A stretch of DNA of 64,000 nt from Oscillospiraceae bacterium (GTDB lineage Bacteria; Bacillota; Clostridia; Oscillospirales; Oscillospiraceae), in the NCBI GenBank assembly GCA_902790375.1, contig CADARY010000018.1:58741-122740 (forward strand). The letters run 5' to 3'. Positions within the stretch are counted from its first letter, which is position 1; the number at the start of each line of letters is the position of its first letter. The translations under genes and the position numbers were made by a program. Below, in pieces: positions 1-7,882 of the stretch. The notes below the pieces were generated by a model. The model did not search any database, was not told the DNA's origin, and was given only the letters and a program-made list of their open reading frames with translations.

Positions 1-1
1 C

Positions 2-1183
2 CGCTACAACAATTCCGGCATGGTCGACGCCATCGTCCGCTACCAGGGCTATTCCATGACCCTGCCCCTCACCGTAAGGCAGATGCAGGAGCGGAAGATC
101 AGCTCCGTCACCATTGATACGCTGCCCCGCAAGACCGCCTACAATGACGGCGACCGGCTGGATACCACCGGGCTCCAGCTCCTGGTGAAGTACAGCGACG
201 GCAGCTATGAGCGCGTAAGCAGCGGCTTTACCGCAGGCCCCAGCGTCATCAGGTACAACAATACCAGCACCGCGAATGTGGCCGTCCGCTATCAGGGCTA
301 CACTGCCACCTACCAGATCAGCGTACGCAGCAGCCAGCAGGCAGTCTCGGATCAGGTTCAGCGCATCGAGATCCTGAGCTCGCCCCGCAAAACCAGCTAC
401 ACCGTGGGCGAGGCGCTGGATACCACAGGTCTCATGATCCGCGCCTACTCCTACGACGGCCGGTATCTCGATATCGGCGAGGGCTTTGAGTGCAGCCCCA
501 CCCGCTTCAACGGCACCGGCAACCAGGCCGTCATCGTGAGCTTCGCGGGCAAGACCGCGACCTTCACCGTGGCGGTGCAGGAGGCGCGGCGCGTCTACGG
601 TCTCACGATCACGAGCATGCCCGCCAACCGCAGCTATGCCGCGGGCGACACCATCAGCGCTGCGGGCCTCGTGCTGCAGCTTCAGACCAACAGCGGCTAT
701 GAGACCATCACCAGCGGCTACAGCATTTCGCCGCGAGTGGCCTCCGGTACGGGCACCCAGATGGTCACCGTCTCCTACGAGGGTCTGACCGCGAACTACA
801 CCGTTGAGGTGCACGCGAACAACATTCCGCGCGTCAGTCCCACTCCGGCCTCCGTCCCCACGCCCGCCGTCCCCACGCCCGCCGTCACGATGCCCGGCGC
901 CTCCCCGGTACCTTCCGGGATGCCGACGCCCGGCGTCAGCGCCTCCCCGGCGCCCTCGGTCACGCCGCGGCCAATGACCACTCCCGTCCCCGCCCGCCGC
1001 AACACCGGCGTCAGCACGTTGATCAAGGTGCTCTTTGTGGTGGCGATCCTGGCCCTCGCCGGTCTGATCGGCTATGTGCTGTATCTGAGAAAGCACGACG
1101 GCGAGGAGGACGCCTTCCAGGAGGAAAGCCCCAGCCAGAAGCTCCGCAATTTCTTCTCGAAGAAGGACCGGGACGACCGGTAA
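2..1183 (+). CDS. Ig-like repeat surface protein, C-terminal part (5' partial)
   Basis: The reading frame is open from base 2, and the first residues (RYNNSG...VRYQGY) repeat the pattern of a later copy, so the gene begins left of the window. At least three tandem modules of about 75 residues are visible. Each has a Y..GD/GE..LDTTGL core, a GF/GY..(S)P segment and an aromatic end strand, typical of bacterial Ig-like (Big_3 type) domains. They are followed by a Pro/Thr/Ala-rich spacer (about 835-1005), one transmembrane helix (LIKVLFVVAILALAGLIGYV) and a charged cytoplasmic tail. This is a single-pass wall-spanning surface protein. The repeats probably carry the protein across the wall or bind a ligand; no catalytic domain is visible in the part present. 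Confidence 0.85.
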   Translation, partial: RYNNSGMVDAIVRYQGYSMTLPLTVRQMQERKISSVTIDTLPRKTAYNDGDRLDTTGLQLLVKYSDGSYERVSSGFTAGPSVIRYNNTSTANVAVRYQGYTATYQISVRSSQQAVSDQVQRIEILSSPRKTSYTVGEALDTTGLMIRAYSYDGRYLDIGEGFECSPTRFNGTGNQAVIVSFAGKTATFTVAVQEARRVYGLTITSMPANRSYAAGDTISAAGLVLQLQTNSGYETITSGYSISPRVASGTGTQMVTVSYEGLTANYTVEVHANNIPRVSPTPASVPTPAVPTPAVTMPGASPVPSGMPTPGVSASPAPSVTPRPMTTPVPARRNTGVSTLIKVLFVVAILALAGLIGYVLYLRKHDGEEDAFQEESPSQKLRNFFSKKDRDDR

Positions 1184-1190
1184 GGCGCGC

Positions 1191-1231
1191 CGCCCCTCCC
1201 CCAGCCGCTTGCGGCGGCCGGGGGAGGGGGA
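1191..1231 (+). terminator. GC-rich hairpin after surface protein gene
   Basis: A very strong stem (CCCCTCCCCC paired with GGGGGAGGGG around a CCGCTTGCGG core) lies 8 bases after the stop codon. There is no T-run, so it is either a factor-assisted terminator or an mRNA 3' stabiliser. Confidence 0.5.
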
Positions 1232-1321
1232 CCGCTTCAGCGGCGGAAGACTCCAAAAAGTCTTGCAAATATTCCCGGCATTTTGTATAATCATCTCACC
1301 AAAAGAGAGGAGCTGCTGCAC

Positions 1322-1837
1322 ATGTTGTTGAACATTCTGAAAAGCCTTCTTATTGCCATCGCCGGCGTATTCCTGCTCCTGTTCCCGTCTGAGTCTTTGA
1401 ATACCGTGCTGTTCTATCTCGGCATCGCAATGGTGTGTTACGGTGCGTTTACCATTATTTCGTTTTTTACCAGCCGGAGCAAAGAAGCGGCAGAGCAGAG
1501 CGAAGCAAGCAAAAACCAGGGAAAGATCATATCTCTTGTTCTGGGGATCCTTGTGCTGATCTGCGGTATTGTCGTGCTGGCAAAAACTGAGCTTGTCATA
1601 CAATTCTTCCCCAGGCTTGCAAGCGTTTTCATCCTCGCGGTGGGTGTGGCGTGTATCGCAAAAGCATTGTCCAGGCGCAAGGAGGACGACAGCTGGCTCA
1701 ACCTGCTTGCGACCGCTGTCGCTACGGTGATCCTCGGCGGCATTATTCTGTTCCGGCCCTTTGACGAGCTTACCATCGTGCGCATCCTCGGAACCGTGAT
1801 GCTCTACCTGGGCGCAGGCGCCGCTGTAGAGAGATAA
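1322..1837 (+). CDS. HdeD/DUF308-family membrane protein
   Basis: 171-residue hydrophobic protein with about six transmembrane helices in three pairs, as in the HdeD/DUF308 family: (1) LLNILKSLLIAIAGVFLLLF, (2) LYLGIAMVCYGAFTIISFF, (3) ISLVLGILVLICGIVVL, then three more ending in GTVMLYLGAGAAV. The ATG at 1322 is chosen because a GAGAGGAG ribosome binding site precedes it; the upstream in-frame start has none. HdeD proteins were linked to acid resistance in enterobacteria, but in Firmicutes the function is unknown. Codon use is less GC-rich than the neighbours. No partner gene is adjacent. Confidence 0.75.
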   Translation: MLLNILKSLLIAIAGVFLLLFPSESLNTVLFYLGIAMVCYGAFTIISFFTSRSKEAAEQSEASKNQGKIISLVLGILVLICGIVVLAKTELVIQFFPRLASVFILAVGVACIAKALSRRKEDDSWLNLLATAVATVILGGIILFRPFDELTIVRILGTVMLYLGAGAAVER

Positions 1838-1925
1838 GTTCCCCGCCTTTCCGAATCCGGGTCCCGGCGCCGCTGCGGGGGCCGATGCAACGGCCTGCGC
1901 GCTGCAGGCCCAAATAAGGCAAACA

Positions 1926-1962
1926 GCCTCCGGCGAAATCGCCGGAGGCTGATGCATTTTTT
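1926..1962 (+). terminator. Rho-independent terminator
   Basis: A perfect 10-bp stem (GCCTCCGGCG / CGCCGGAGGC, loop AAAT) is followed within 8 bases by a run of six T. It ends the HdeD-like gene. Confidence 0.8.
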
Positions 1963-2144
1963 GGCTTTTCTCTGCCGGGTCGATCCCGGGATCGGCCTCC
2001 GCTGCGGTGTAACGACGCTATTCTTTTACGACAAAAAGCATCCTGTTCCCTGTTTCTCCAAAAAAACAGTGGCATTTTCGGGAAAGCTGTACTATACTGT
2101 GCGTTGTGCCTAAAAAACTATGACGATTTTTGGAGGCTTTACCC

Positions 2145-2662
2145 ATGAGCTTCATAAAGCAGGAGAGCCGGGAGATCCGCAAGACCATCCTTAGGGAAAC
2201 GCTGAATAAATCGCCGCGCACGTCTTGACGGCATCTTTCCCGCCTGATTTTGTCTCGAAATCTTGATGTACACAATACGATTCGCTTCGCTCACATGCAT
2301 AAGTTCGCGTTAGCCAAATCAAAGATTTGGACGCTTACTTAAGTACATCTGCAATTTCTCGCCTTCATCAGACGAAAAATCTGCTCGTCAATCCGCACAC
2401 TTCGATTTAATCAGCGCTTCCTTAGCTTTCTCAAATGGCTCCTGATCGCCCATTTCACAGGCACAGCGGGGGGGCTGGTGGACTCCGCCTCCCGTCTGAG
2501 CGTAAGCTGGGCACCTCCTTCCGCACAGCCCAACCCTGGATGCCAGATCTGCTGCCTGCTGCAGTCATGGTGATCGGGCTGATCCGTCGTTCCAATTTAC
2601 AGCCGGAAACAACGGCGAAACTGATTGACGAAAACAGCGCAGGGAACCAAAGCAGGAAATGA
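2145..2662 (+). pseudogene. ClC-type chloride channel remnant, split by a MITE and frameshifted
   Basis: A good ribosome binding site (TGGAGG) precedes ATG 2145. Sixteen codons (MSFIKQESREIRKTIL) run into a 227-bp insertion at 2195. After the insertion the same frame continues with SFLKWLLIAHFTGTAGGLV, the first helix of ClC chloride channels. Near base 2510 one base seems to be missing: the continuation TAQPWMPDLLPAAVMVIGL, matching the next ClC helix and its R-R-S ending, is in another frame. Coding stops at 2662 after about 90 residues, against 400-500 in the family, so the rest is deleted. ClC assignment rests on the helix pattern and remembered family sequences. Confidence 0.7.
2195..2421. 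mobile_element. MITE (family II), 227 bp, TTAG target duplication
   Basis: The ends are inverted repeats: GGAAACGCTGAATAAATCG (2195-2213) and its complement at 2403-2421, matching 17 of 19. The element is flanked by direct TTAG copies at 2191-2194 and 2422-2425. Inverted similarity continues inward (for example CGAAATCTTGATGTAC against CGAGAAATTGCAGATGTAC), so the whole unit could fold as a long imperfect hairpin. It encodes no transposase. Insert plus duplication is 231 bases, a multiple of three. An internal module (2314-2355) is also present, in the other orientation, in the family I MITE at 20616. Confidence 0.8.
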
Positions 2663-2741
2663 CTGTAAAAACAAACAGCGGCAGGTCACCGTTTCATACG
2701 CGGTGGGCGTATTGCTGTTATAGAAAAGAGGCATATTCATA

Positions 2742-4028
2742 ATGGAATCTTTATTGGCTACTTCAATTGCGCTCCTGGCAGGGCTTCTTATGACCCGTGT
2801 ATTCAAGCTGATCCATCTGCATTTCCCGGATGTGACGGCATTTCTTCTGGCAGGGCTTCTGGTGGGGCCTTACTGCCTTGGACGGCTGGGAATACCGGGG
2901 CTTGGTTTTGTCAGCATGGAGGCAGTAGACAGTCTTGATGTACTCAGCAATACCGCCCTCGGCTTTATTGCATTTGCCATCGGAAACGAATTTCGGCTGT
3001 CACAGCTTAAAGCCACCGGTAAGCAGGCTACAGTGATCGGGATCTTTCAGGCGGTAACGGCTACATTACTGGTGGATCTGGCGCTTGTCGGACTGCATTT
3101 CTGCTTCGGAGAAAACGTACTCCCCCTTTCCGCAGCCATTACGCTGGGCGCGATCGCCGCGGCTACTGCACCCGCGGCCACTTTGATGGTTGTCCGGCAG
3201 TATAAGGCAAAGGGTGAAGTAACGGATCTTCTGCTGCCGATCGTCGCTCTTGACGATGCGGTCGGGCTTATTATCTTCGCCGTATCCTTTGGAATCGCGC
3301 AGGCTTTGAAGGGCGGAGAACTGAATGTATACGCCATCATCGTCAACCCGATTCTGAAGATCATCTGCTCCCTGATTCTTGGAGCGGTACTCGGCGCTCT
3401 TCTCACGGAGCTGGAAAAGCTGTTCTTCTCCAACTCCAACCGTTTGTCTCTTTCGATTGCCTTTGTTGTGCTGACGATTGCTCTGTCCTCGATCAGGATC
3501 CCCCTGGGCGAGACCGAGATATCCTTCTCCTCTCTTCTGGTGTGTATGATGCTGGGAACCGTGTTCTGCAATATGAGTGATTATTCGGTAGATATCATGA
3601 ACCGGGCGGACAAATGGACAGCGCCCCTGTTCGCCACGTTCTTTGTCATCAGCGGCGCAGGGCTGGAGCTCAGTGTTTTCCGGTATCCGGCGGTTCTTTT
3701 GATCGGACTTGTCTATATCTTGACCCGGTGTCTGGGAAAGTATTTTGGGGCTTCCTTCAGCAGCATGATTACGGGATGCAGTGAGAACGTCAGGAAGTAT
3801 CTGGGGATTACACTGTTTCCACAGGCCGGTGTGGCTCTTGGGATGGTGGTGATGGCACAGTCTCTGGGCGGGAATGAGGCATCACTGATCCGGAACGTTA
3901 TCCTCTTCAGTGTGCTGATTTATGAAATTGTAGGCCCGATGCTGACCAAGATGGCGCTCACTGCTGCCGGCGAGATCGATTCGATCCCGGCCCAGAAGAA
4001 AACGAGGGAGCGTTTTGCACATCGATAA
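2742..4028 (+). CDS. Cation:proton antiporter, CPA2 family
   Basis: 428-residue integral membrane protein with 12 or so hydrophobic segments. The N-terminal half matches the Na+/H+ exchanger domain of the CPA2 (KefB/NapA-like) family: a GLLVGP motif near residue 43, a glycine/alanine-rich TAPAATLMVV segment, and a LDDAVGLIIFA stretch whose Asp pair is the expected ion-binding site in the membrane. It ends without the TrkA-N/RCK domain found in KefB/KefC, so it is a short antiporter. It probably exchanges Na+ or K+ for H+ at the cytoplasmic membrane. An AGAGG ribosome binding site lies 11 bases upstream. The gene follows the ruined ClC gene; both would have handled ions. Confidence 0.85.
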   Translation: MESLLATSIALLAGLLMTRVFKLIHLHFPDVTAFLLAGLLVGPYCLGRLGIPGLGFVSMEAVDSLDVLSNTALGFIAFAIGNEFRLSQLKATGKQATVIGIFQAVTATLLVDLALVGLHFCFGENVLPLSAAITLGAIAAATAPAATLMVVRQYKAKGEVTDLLLPIVALDDAVGLIIFAVSFGIAQALKGGELNVYAIIVNPILKIICSLILGAVLGALLTELEKLFFSNSNRLSLSIAFVVLTIALSSIRIPLGETEISFSSLLVCMMLGTVFCNMSDYSVDIMNRADKWTAPLFATFFVISGAGLELSVFRYPAVLLIGLVYILTRCLGKYFGASFSSMITGCSENVRKYLGITLFPQAGVALGMVVMAQSLGGNEASLIRNVILFSVLIYEIVGPMLTKMALTAAGEIDSIPAQKKTRERFAHR

Positions 4029-4039
4029 AGACCGAAAAA

Positions 4040-4068
4040 GGGGTCTGTCTCATATTGAGGCAGACCCC
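4040..4068 (-). terminator. Terminator overlapping the end of the tagO-like gene
   Basis: An 11-bp stem (GGGGTCTGYCT type) is followed on the minus strand by TTTTT. The stop codon of the minus-strand gene (4050-4052) lies at the stem/loop border, so the last codons form one arm. It may also stop plus-strand reads from the antiporter gene. Confidence 0.75.
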
Positions 4069-5168
4069 TGTCCGTTATCTGATTTTGTTTCCTCTCCCTG
4101 CTGCTTCTGCAGGCGCTGTTTTTTTCGTTCCTCCCGGGCTTTGGCGCGCCGGGGGTTGCGGATGAAGACCAGGATTCCGATGCCCAGCAGCGTCACCAGG
4201 ATCGCCGCAATGCAGAGCGTACGCACCACCGGGCCGCGGCCGGCGATCCAGAGGCTTATGACCCCGCCGATGGCGGCAATGCCGTAGAGCACCAGCACGG
4301 TCTGCTTCTGACTCAGACCCAGGGCGAGCAGCCGGTGGTGGATGTGGCCCTTGTCCGCATGGAAGGGACTCTGCCCGTGGGCCAGGCGCCGGATGACGGC
4401 AAAGCCCGTGTCGGCCAGGGGCAGGGCGAAGGCCACCACGGCCTGCAGCTTGAACAGGCCCAGGATCGAGGCGGTGGCCAGGATGAAGCCCAGGAACTGA
4501 GAGCCCACATCCCCCATGAAAATCTTGGCGGGGTTGAAGTTGAAGGGAATAAAGCCCAGGCACGCGCCGATCAGGGCAGTGAGGATGATGGCGGCGGCAG
4601 GCTCAGCCGTGAAGAAGAGGATGGAGCCCGCCAGCAGGAAGAACGAGCAGATGGCCGTGACGCCGGCCGCAAGCCCGTCCAGCCCGTCGATCAGGTTGAA
4701 GGCGTTGGTGCACAGGACGATCCACAGCATGGTCAGCGGCGGGCCCATCCAGCCGAGATCCATATAGGTCTGGCTGACGGGCCAGGTGATCGCGTCGATC
4801 ACGAGGCCGAAGCGCACACACACAAAGGCCGCAAACATCTGCAGCACCAGCTTGACCGAGGGGCGCAGATTCACGATATCGTCCACGAAGCCCATACCCG
4901 CAATGATGACGGCGCCGATCACAATGCCGTAAATCTTCTCCGACACGGGCACAAAGAGCAGCACCGCGAGGAAAAAGCCCACGATGATCGCAAGACCGCC
5001 CATGCGGGGGATGGGATGGTCATGGATGCGGCGCTCATCCTTGGGGATATCCATAGCGCCGATCCGCTCGGCAAAGCGCTTGACCGGCGGTGTCATGCGG
5101 TTGCAGACCACCAGCGCCACCACGAAGGCGGAAAACAACGTCAGCCAGGGGTTTAAGTTCGGAAACAT
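4050..5168 (-). CDS. tagO: Undecaprenyl-phosphate GlcNAc-1-phosphate transferase (TagO/WecA family)
   Basis: 372 residues with about 11 membrane helices. This family moves a sugar-1-phosphate, usually GlcNAc-1-P from UDP-GlcNAc, onto undecaprenyl phosphate and so starts wall teichoic acid or another lipid-linked glycan. Diagnostic motifs appear in order: HDHPIPRMGGLAI, GFVDDIVNLRPS (Asp pair), NAFNLIDGLDGLAAG, FMGDVGSQFLGF and the cytoplasmic loop HADKGHIHHRLLALG that separates TagO/WecA from MraY. The C-terminus is a basic Lys/Arg/Gln-rich tail. It could be the initiating enzyme for the glycan cluster at 14903-20478, but that link is inference. The exact sugar cannot be read from sequence. 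Confidence 0.9.
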   Translation of the reverse strand: MFPNLNPWLTLFSAFVVALVVCNRMTPPVKRFAERIGAMDIPKDERRIHDHPIPRMGGLAIIVGFFLAVLLFVPVSEKIYGIVIGAVIIAGMGFVDDIVNLRPSVKLVLQMFAAFVCVRFGLVIDAITWPVSQTYMDLGWMGPPLTMLWIVLCTNAFNLIDGLDGLAAGVTAICSFFLLAGSILFFTAEPAAAIILTALIGACLGFIPFNFNPAKIFMGDVGSQFLGFILATASILGLFKLQAVVAFALPLADTGFAVIRRLAHGQSPFHADKGHIHHRLLALGLSQKQTVLVLYGIAAIGGVISLWIAGRGPVVRTLCIAAILVTLLGIGILVFIRNPRRAKAREERKKQRLQKQQGEETKSDNGQGSASI

Positions 5169-5210
5169 AAGCGTCCTCCCTGAAATCAGTTAGGAGTCAG
5201 GAGTTTGAAA

Positions 5211-6227
5211 TTAAAACGGCTTCTCTACGAGCCCGATCTTCTTATAGACCTTCCGCAGCGTTCTGCGCGCCACGGCGCTCGCCTTCTGCGCGCCCTGGGT
5301 GTAGACCTCCTGGAGATAGGCCTTGTCGGCGATGATGTGCTCGGCCTCCTCGCGGATGGGGCGCAGGCTTTCAATGACCGCCTCGCCCACCTGCGGCTTA
5401 AAGACGCCGTAGCCCTTGCCGTCAAACTCGGCTTCGATCTCGCTGTAGCTCTTGCCGGTGACGGAGGAATAGATGTTCATGAGGTTTGCCACGCCCGGCT
5501 TGTTCTCGGGGTCAAAGCGGACGCAGCGCTCGGTATCGGAATCCGTGACGGCGCGTTTAAATTTGCGGGCAAGCTCCTCCGGGCTGTCCATCAGGAAGAC
5601 GCAGCCCTGGGGATCGGACTTGGACATTTTGGACGCGGGGTTGGAGAGGCTCATGATCCGCGCGCCCACCTTGGGGATATAGGGCTCGGGCACCTTGAAG
5701 GTCTCCCCGTAGAGGTTATTGAAGCGGATGGCGATGTTGCGCGTCAGCTCGCAGTGCTGCTTCTGATCCTCGCCCACAGGGACATAATCCGCCTGGTACA
5801 GGAGGATGTCCGCCGCCATCAGGGCGGGATAGGTAAAGAGCCCGCCGTTAATGTTGTCGGCGTGCTTTGCGCTCTTGTCCTTGAACTGGGTCATGCGGCT
5901 CAGCTCTCCGAACATGGTGTAGCAGTTGAGGATCCAGCCGAGCTCGGCATGCTCGTGCACATGGCTCTGCAGGAAGAGGGTGTTCTTCTCCGGGTCCAGG
6001 CCGCAGGCGATATACTGGGCAAGCTGCGTGGTGGAGCGGCGGCGCAGCTCCTTGGGTTCCTGACGCACGGTAATGGTGTGCAGGTCGGCCATGAAATAAT
6101 AGCAGTCAAACTGATCCGGCAGCTCCGCCCAGTTTTTCACCGCGCCGAGGTAGTTGCCAAGGTGCAGATCCCCGGAGGGCTGGATGCCCGAGAGCATGAC
6201 TTTTTTCTTTTCGCTTGCGTTATCCAT
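5211..6227 (-). CDS. trpS: Tryptophanyl-tRNA synthetase
   Basis: 338-residue class I aminoacyl-tRNA synthetase that charges tRNA-Trp. The HIGH-type motif is HLGN (residues 22-25, within SGIQPSGDLHLGNYLGA) and the KMSKS loop is KMSKSDP from K200, as in bacterial TrpS; length is normal for the family. The start at 6227 is chosen because GGAGG lies 9 bases upstream and the protein then begins just before the conserved core; longer in-frame starts would add unrelated residues overlapping gltX. It is divergent from gltX with overlapping promoters. No T-box motif was seen in the short leader. Confidence 0.95.
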   Translation of the reverse strand: MDNASEKKKVMLSGIQPSGDLHLGNYLGAVKNWAELPDQFDCYYFMADLHTITVRQEPKELRRRSTTQLAQYIACGLDPEKNTLFLQSHVHEHAELGWILNCYTMFGELSRMTQFKDKSAKHADNINGGLFTYPALMAADILLYQADYVPVGEDQKQHCELTRNIAIRFNNLYGETFKVPEPYIPKVGARIMSLSNPASKMSKSDPQGCVFLMDSPEELARKFKRAVTDSDTERCVRFDPENKPGVANLMNIYSSVTGKSYSEIEAEFDGKGYGVFKPQVGEAVIESLRPIREEAEHIIADKAYLQEVYTQGAQKASAVARRTLRKVYKKIGLVEKPF

Positions 6228-6270
6228 AAGGGGTTTCCTCCCATGTCGACAATTTTCCATACTTCCGTAT

Positions 6271-6299
6271 ATTTTAACAAAAGAACTGGTACTTGACAA
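6271..6299 (-). promoter_or_regulatory. Promoter of trpS
   Basis: On the minus strand, TTGTCA (6294-6299) is followed by a 17-base spacer and TAAAAT (6271-6276). The -35 hexamer overlaps the gltX -35 on the other strand. Confidence 0.7.
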
Positions 6300-6321
6300 C
6301 TGCCAATTTACAAAATAATAT
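6293..6321 (+). promoter_or_regulatory. Promoter of gltX
   Basis: TTGACA (6293-6298), a 17-base spacer and TAATAT (6316-6321). Five bases of the -35 element are shared with the divergent trpS -35. Confidence 0.75.
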
Positions 6322-6366
6322 AGCCGGTGTGAAGAAAACTCCACCCTTATCAAACGGAGGAACAAG

Positions 6367-7842
6367 ATGAAAGATATAAGCTGGTTCAATGACATGGAAG
6401 CGCGCATTCCCACCGGTGAGGTGCGCACCCGCTTCGCCCCCTCTCCCACAGGCTACATGCATGTGGGCAACCTGCGCACGGCGCTCTATACGTATCTCAT
6501 CGCCCGTCACGGGCAGGGCAAGTTCATCCTGCGCATCGAGGATACCGACCAGGGCCGCCTGGTGGAGGGCGCGGTGGATGTCATTTACAAGACCATGGCC
6601 GAGTGCCATCTGGAGCATGACGAGGGTCCCGACGTCGGCGGCCCGGTGGCCCCCTATGTGCAGACCGAGAGACGGCCGCTGTACAAGGAATACGCCGAGC
6701 TTCTCATGGAGCGCGGCCACGCCTACCGCTGCTTCTGCGAGAAAACCGAGAGCGAGGAGGACAGCGGCGACTTTGACCGCGGCGACGATCCCTGCCGCAG
6801 CCTGAGCCGGGAGGAATCCGACCGGCGCGCTGCCGAGGGCAAGCCCTATGTCATCCGCCAGCGTATCCCGCACGAGGGTACCACCACCTTCCACGACGAG
6901 ATCTACGGCGACATTACCGTGGAGAACAAGAGCCTTGACGACCAGGTCCTCTTAAAGCGCGACGGCCTGCCCACCTACAACTTTGCCAACGTCATCGACG
7001 ACCATCTTATGGGCATCACCCATGTCGTGCGCGGCAGCGAGTATTTAAGCTCCGCCCCCAAATACAACCTTCTGTACGAGGGCTTCGGCTGGCCCATCCC
7101 CAAGTACGTCCACTGCTCACCGGTCATGCGCGACCAGCACAACAAGATGTCCAAGCGCCACGGCGACCCCTCCTACGAGGATCTGATCGCCCAGGGCTAC
7201 CTGACCGACGCGGTCATCAACTATGTGACGCTGCTGGGCTGGAGTCCCAGAGGGGAGCGGGAGATCTATTCTCTGGACGAGCTGAAGGAGATCTTCGATC
7301 TCTCCGGTATCTCCAAGTCCCCCGCCATCTTCGACATTGAGAAGCTGCGCTATTTCAACGCCGAGTACATCCGCGCCATGAGTCCGGAGGCCTTTGCGAA
7401 GGTGGCCGAGCCCTTCATCCGGCAGACGGTGAAAAATCCCGCCATCGACGCGCACGCCGTTGCGGCGCTTCTGCAGCAGCGCACCGAGGTGCTGACCGAG
7501 ATCCCCGAAAAGGTGGACTTCTTCGACGCGCTCCCGGACTACGATCCCGAGCTCTTCGTGCACAAGAAATCCAAGTCCGACAAAGACTCCTCCCGCGCGG
7601 TGCTCGAGAAAGTGATCCCGGCCTTTGAGGCTCTTCCCGCATGGAACGACGAGAGCATCATGGATGTGATGGTAACGCTTGCCGAGGCGGAGGGCGTCAA
7701 AAACGCCAAGGTCATGTGGCCCGTGCGTATCGCGGCGGCGGGCAAGGCCGTCACCCCCGGCGGAGCGGTGGAGATCTGCCGCATCCTGGGCAGAGACGAG
7801 TGCCTCAGGCGTCTGCGCGTGGGGCTCGGGAAGCTCGCCTGA
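6367..7842 (+). CDS. gltX: Glutamyl-tRNA synthetase
   Basis: 491 residues, class I synthetase that attaches Glu to tRNA-Glu and, in organisms lacking GlnRS, also to tRNA-Gln. The N-terminal catalytic core contains TRFAPSPTGYMHVGNLRTAL (HIGH motif HVGN, residues 32-35), the RIEDTDQGR segment, and the KMSKR loop from K260. The C-terminal helical anticodon domain follows to the end. A GGAGG ribosome binding site precedes ATG 6367 by 6-7 bases. The gene is divergent from trpS. The papain-like gene follows after 40 bases with no clear terminator between. Confidence 0.96.
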   Translation: MKDISWFNDMEARIPTGEVRTRFAPSPTGYMHVGNLRTALYTYLIARHGQGKFILRIEDTDQGRLVEGAVDVIYKTMAECHLEHDEGPDVGGPVAPYVQTERRPLYKEYAELLMERGHAYRCFCEKTESEEDSGDFDRGDDPCRSLSREESDRRAAEGKPYVIRQRIPHEGTTTFHDEIYGDITVENKSLDDQVLLKRDGLPTYNFANVIDDHLMGITHVVRGSEYLSSAPKYNLLYEGFGWPIPKYVHCSPVMRDQHNKMSKRHGDPSYEDLIAQGYLTDAVINYVTLLGWSPRGEREIYSLDELKEIFDLSGISKSPAIFDIEKLRYFNAEYIRAMSPEAFAKVAEPFIRQTVKNPAIDAHAVAALLQQRTEVLTEIPEKVDFFDALPDYDPELFVHKKSKSDKDSSRAVLEKVIPAFEALPAWNDESIMDVMVTLAEAEGVKNAKVMWPVRIAAAGKAVTPGGAVEICRILGRDECLRRLRVGLGKLA

Positions 7843-7882
7843 TTCCAGGGCGATACCGGACGCGTTCTATGGAGGTTCTCGC

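Noticed and set aside
6228-6366. Possible T-box leaders for trpS, gltX, aspS and hisS
   Set aside because: The leaders are short and lack the T-box core (AGGGTGGNACCGCG) and anticodon-specifier hairpins.
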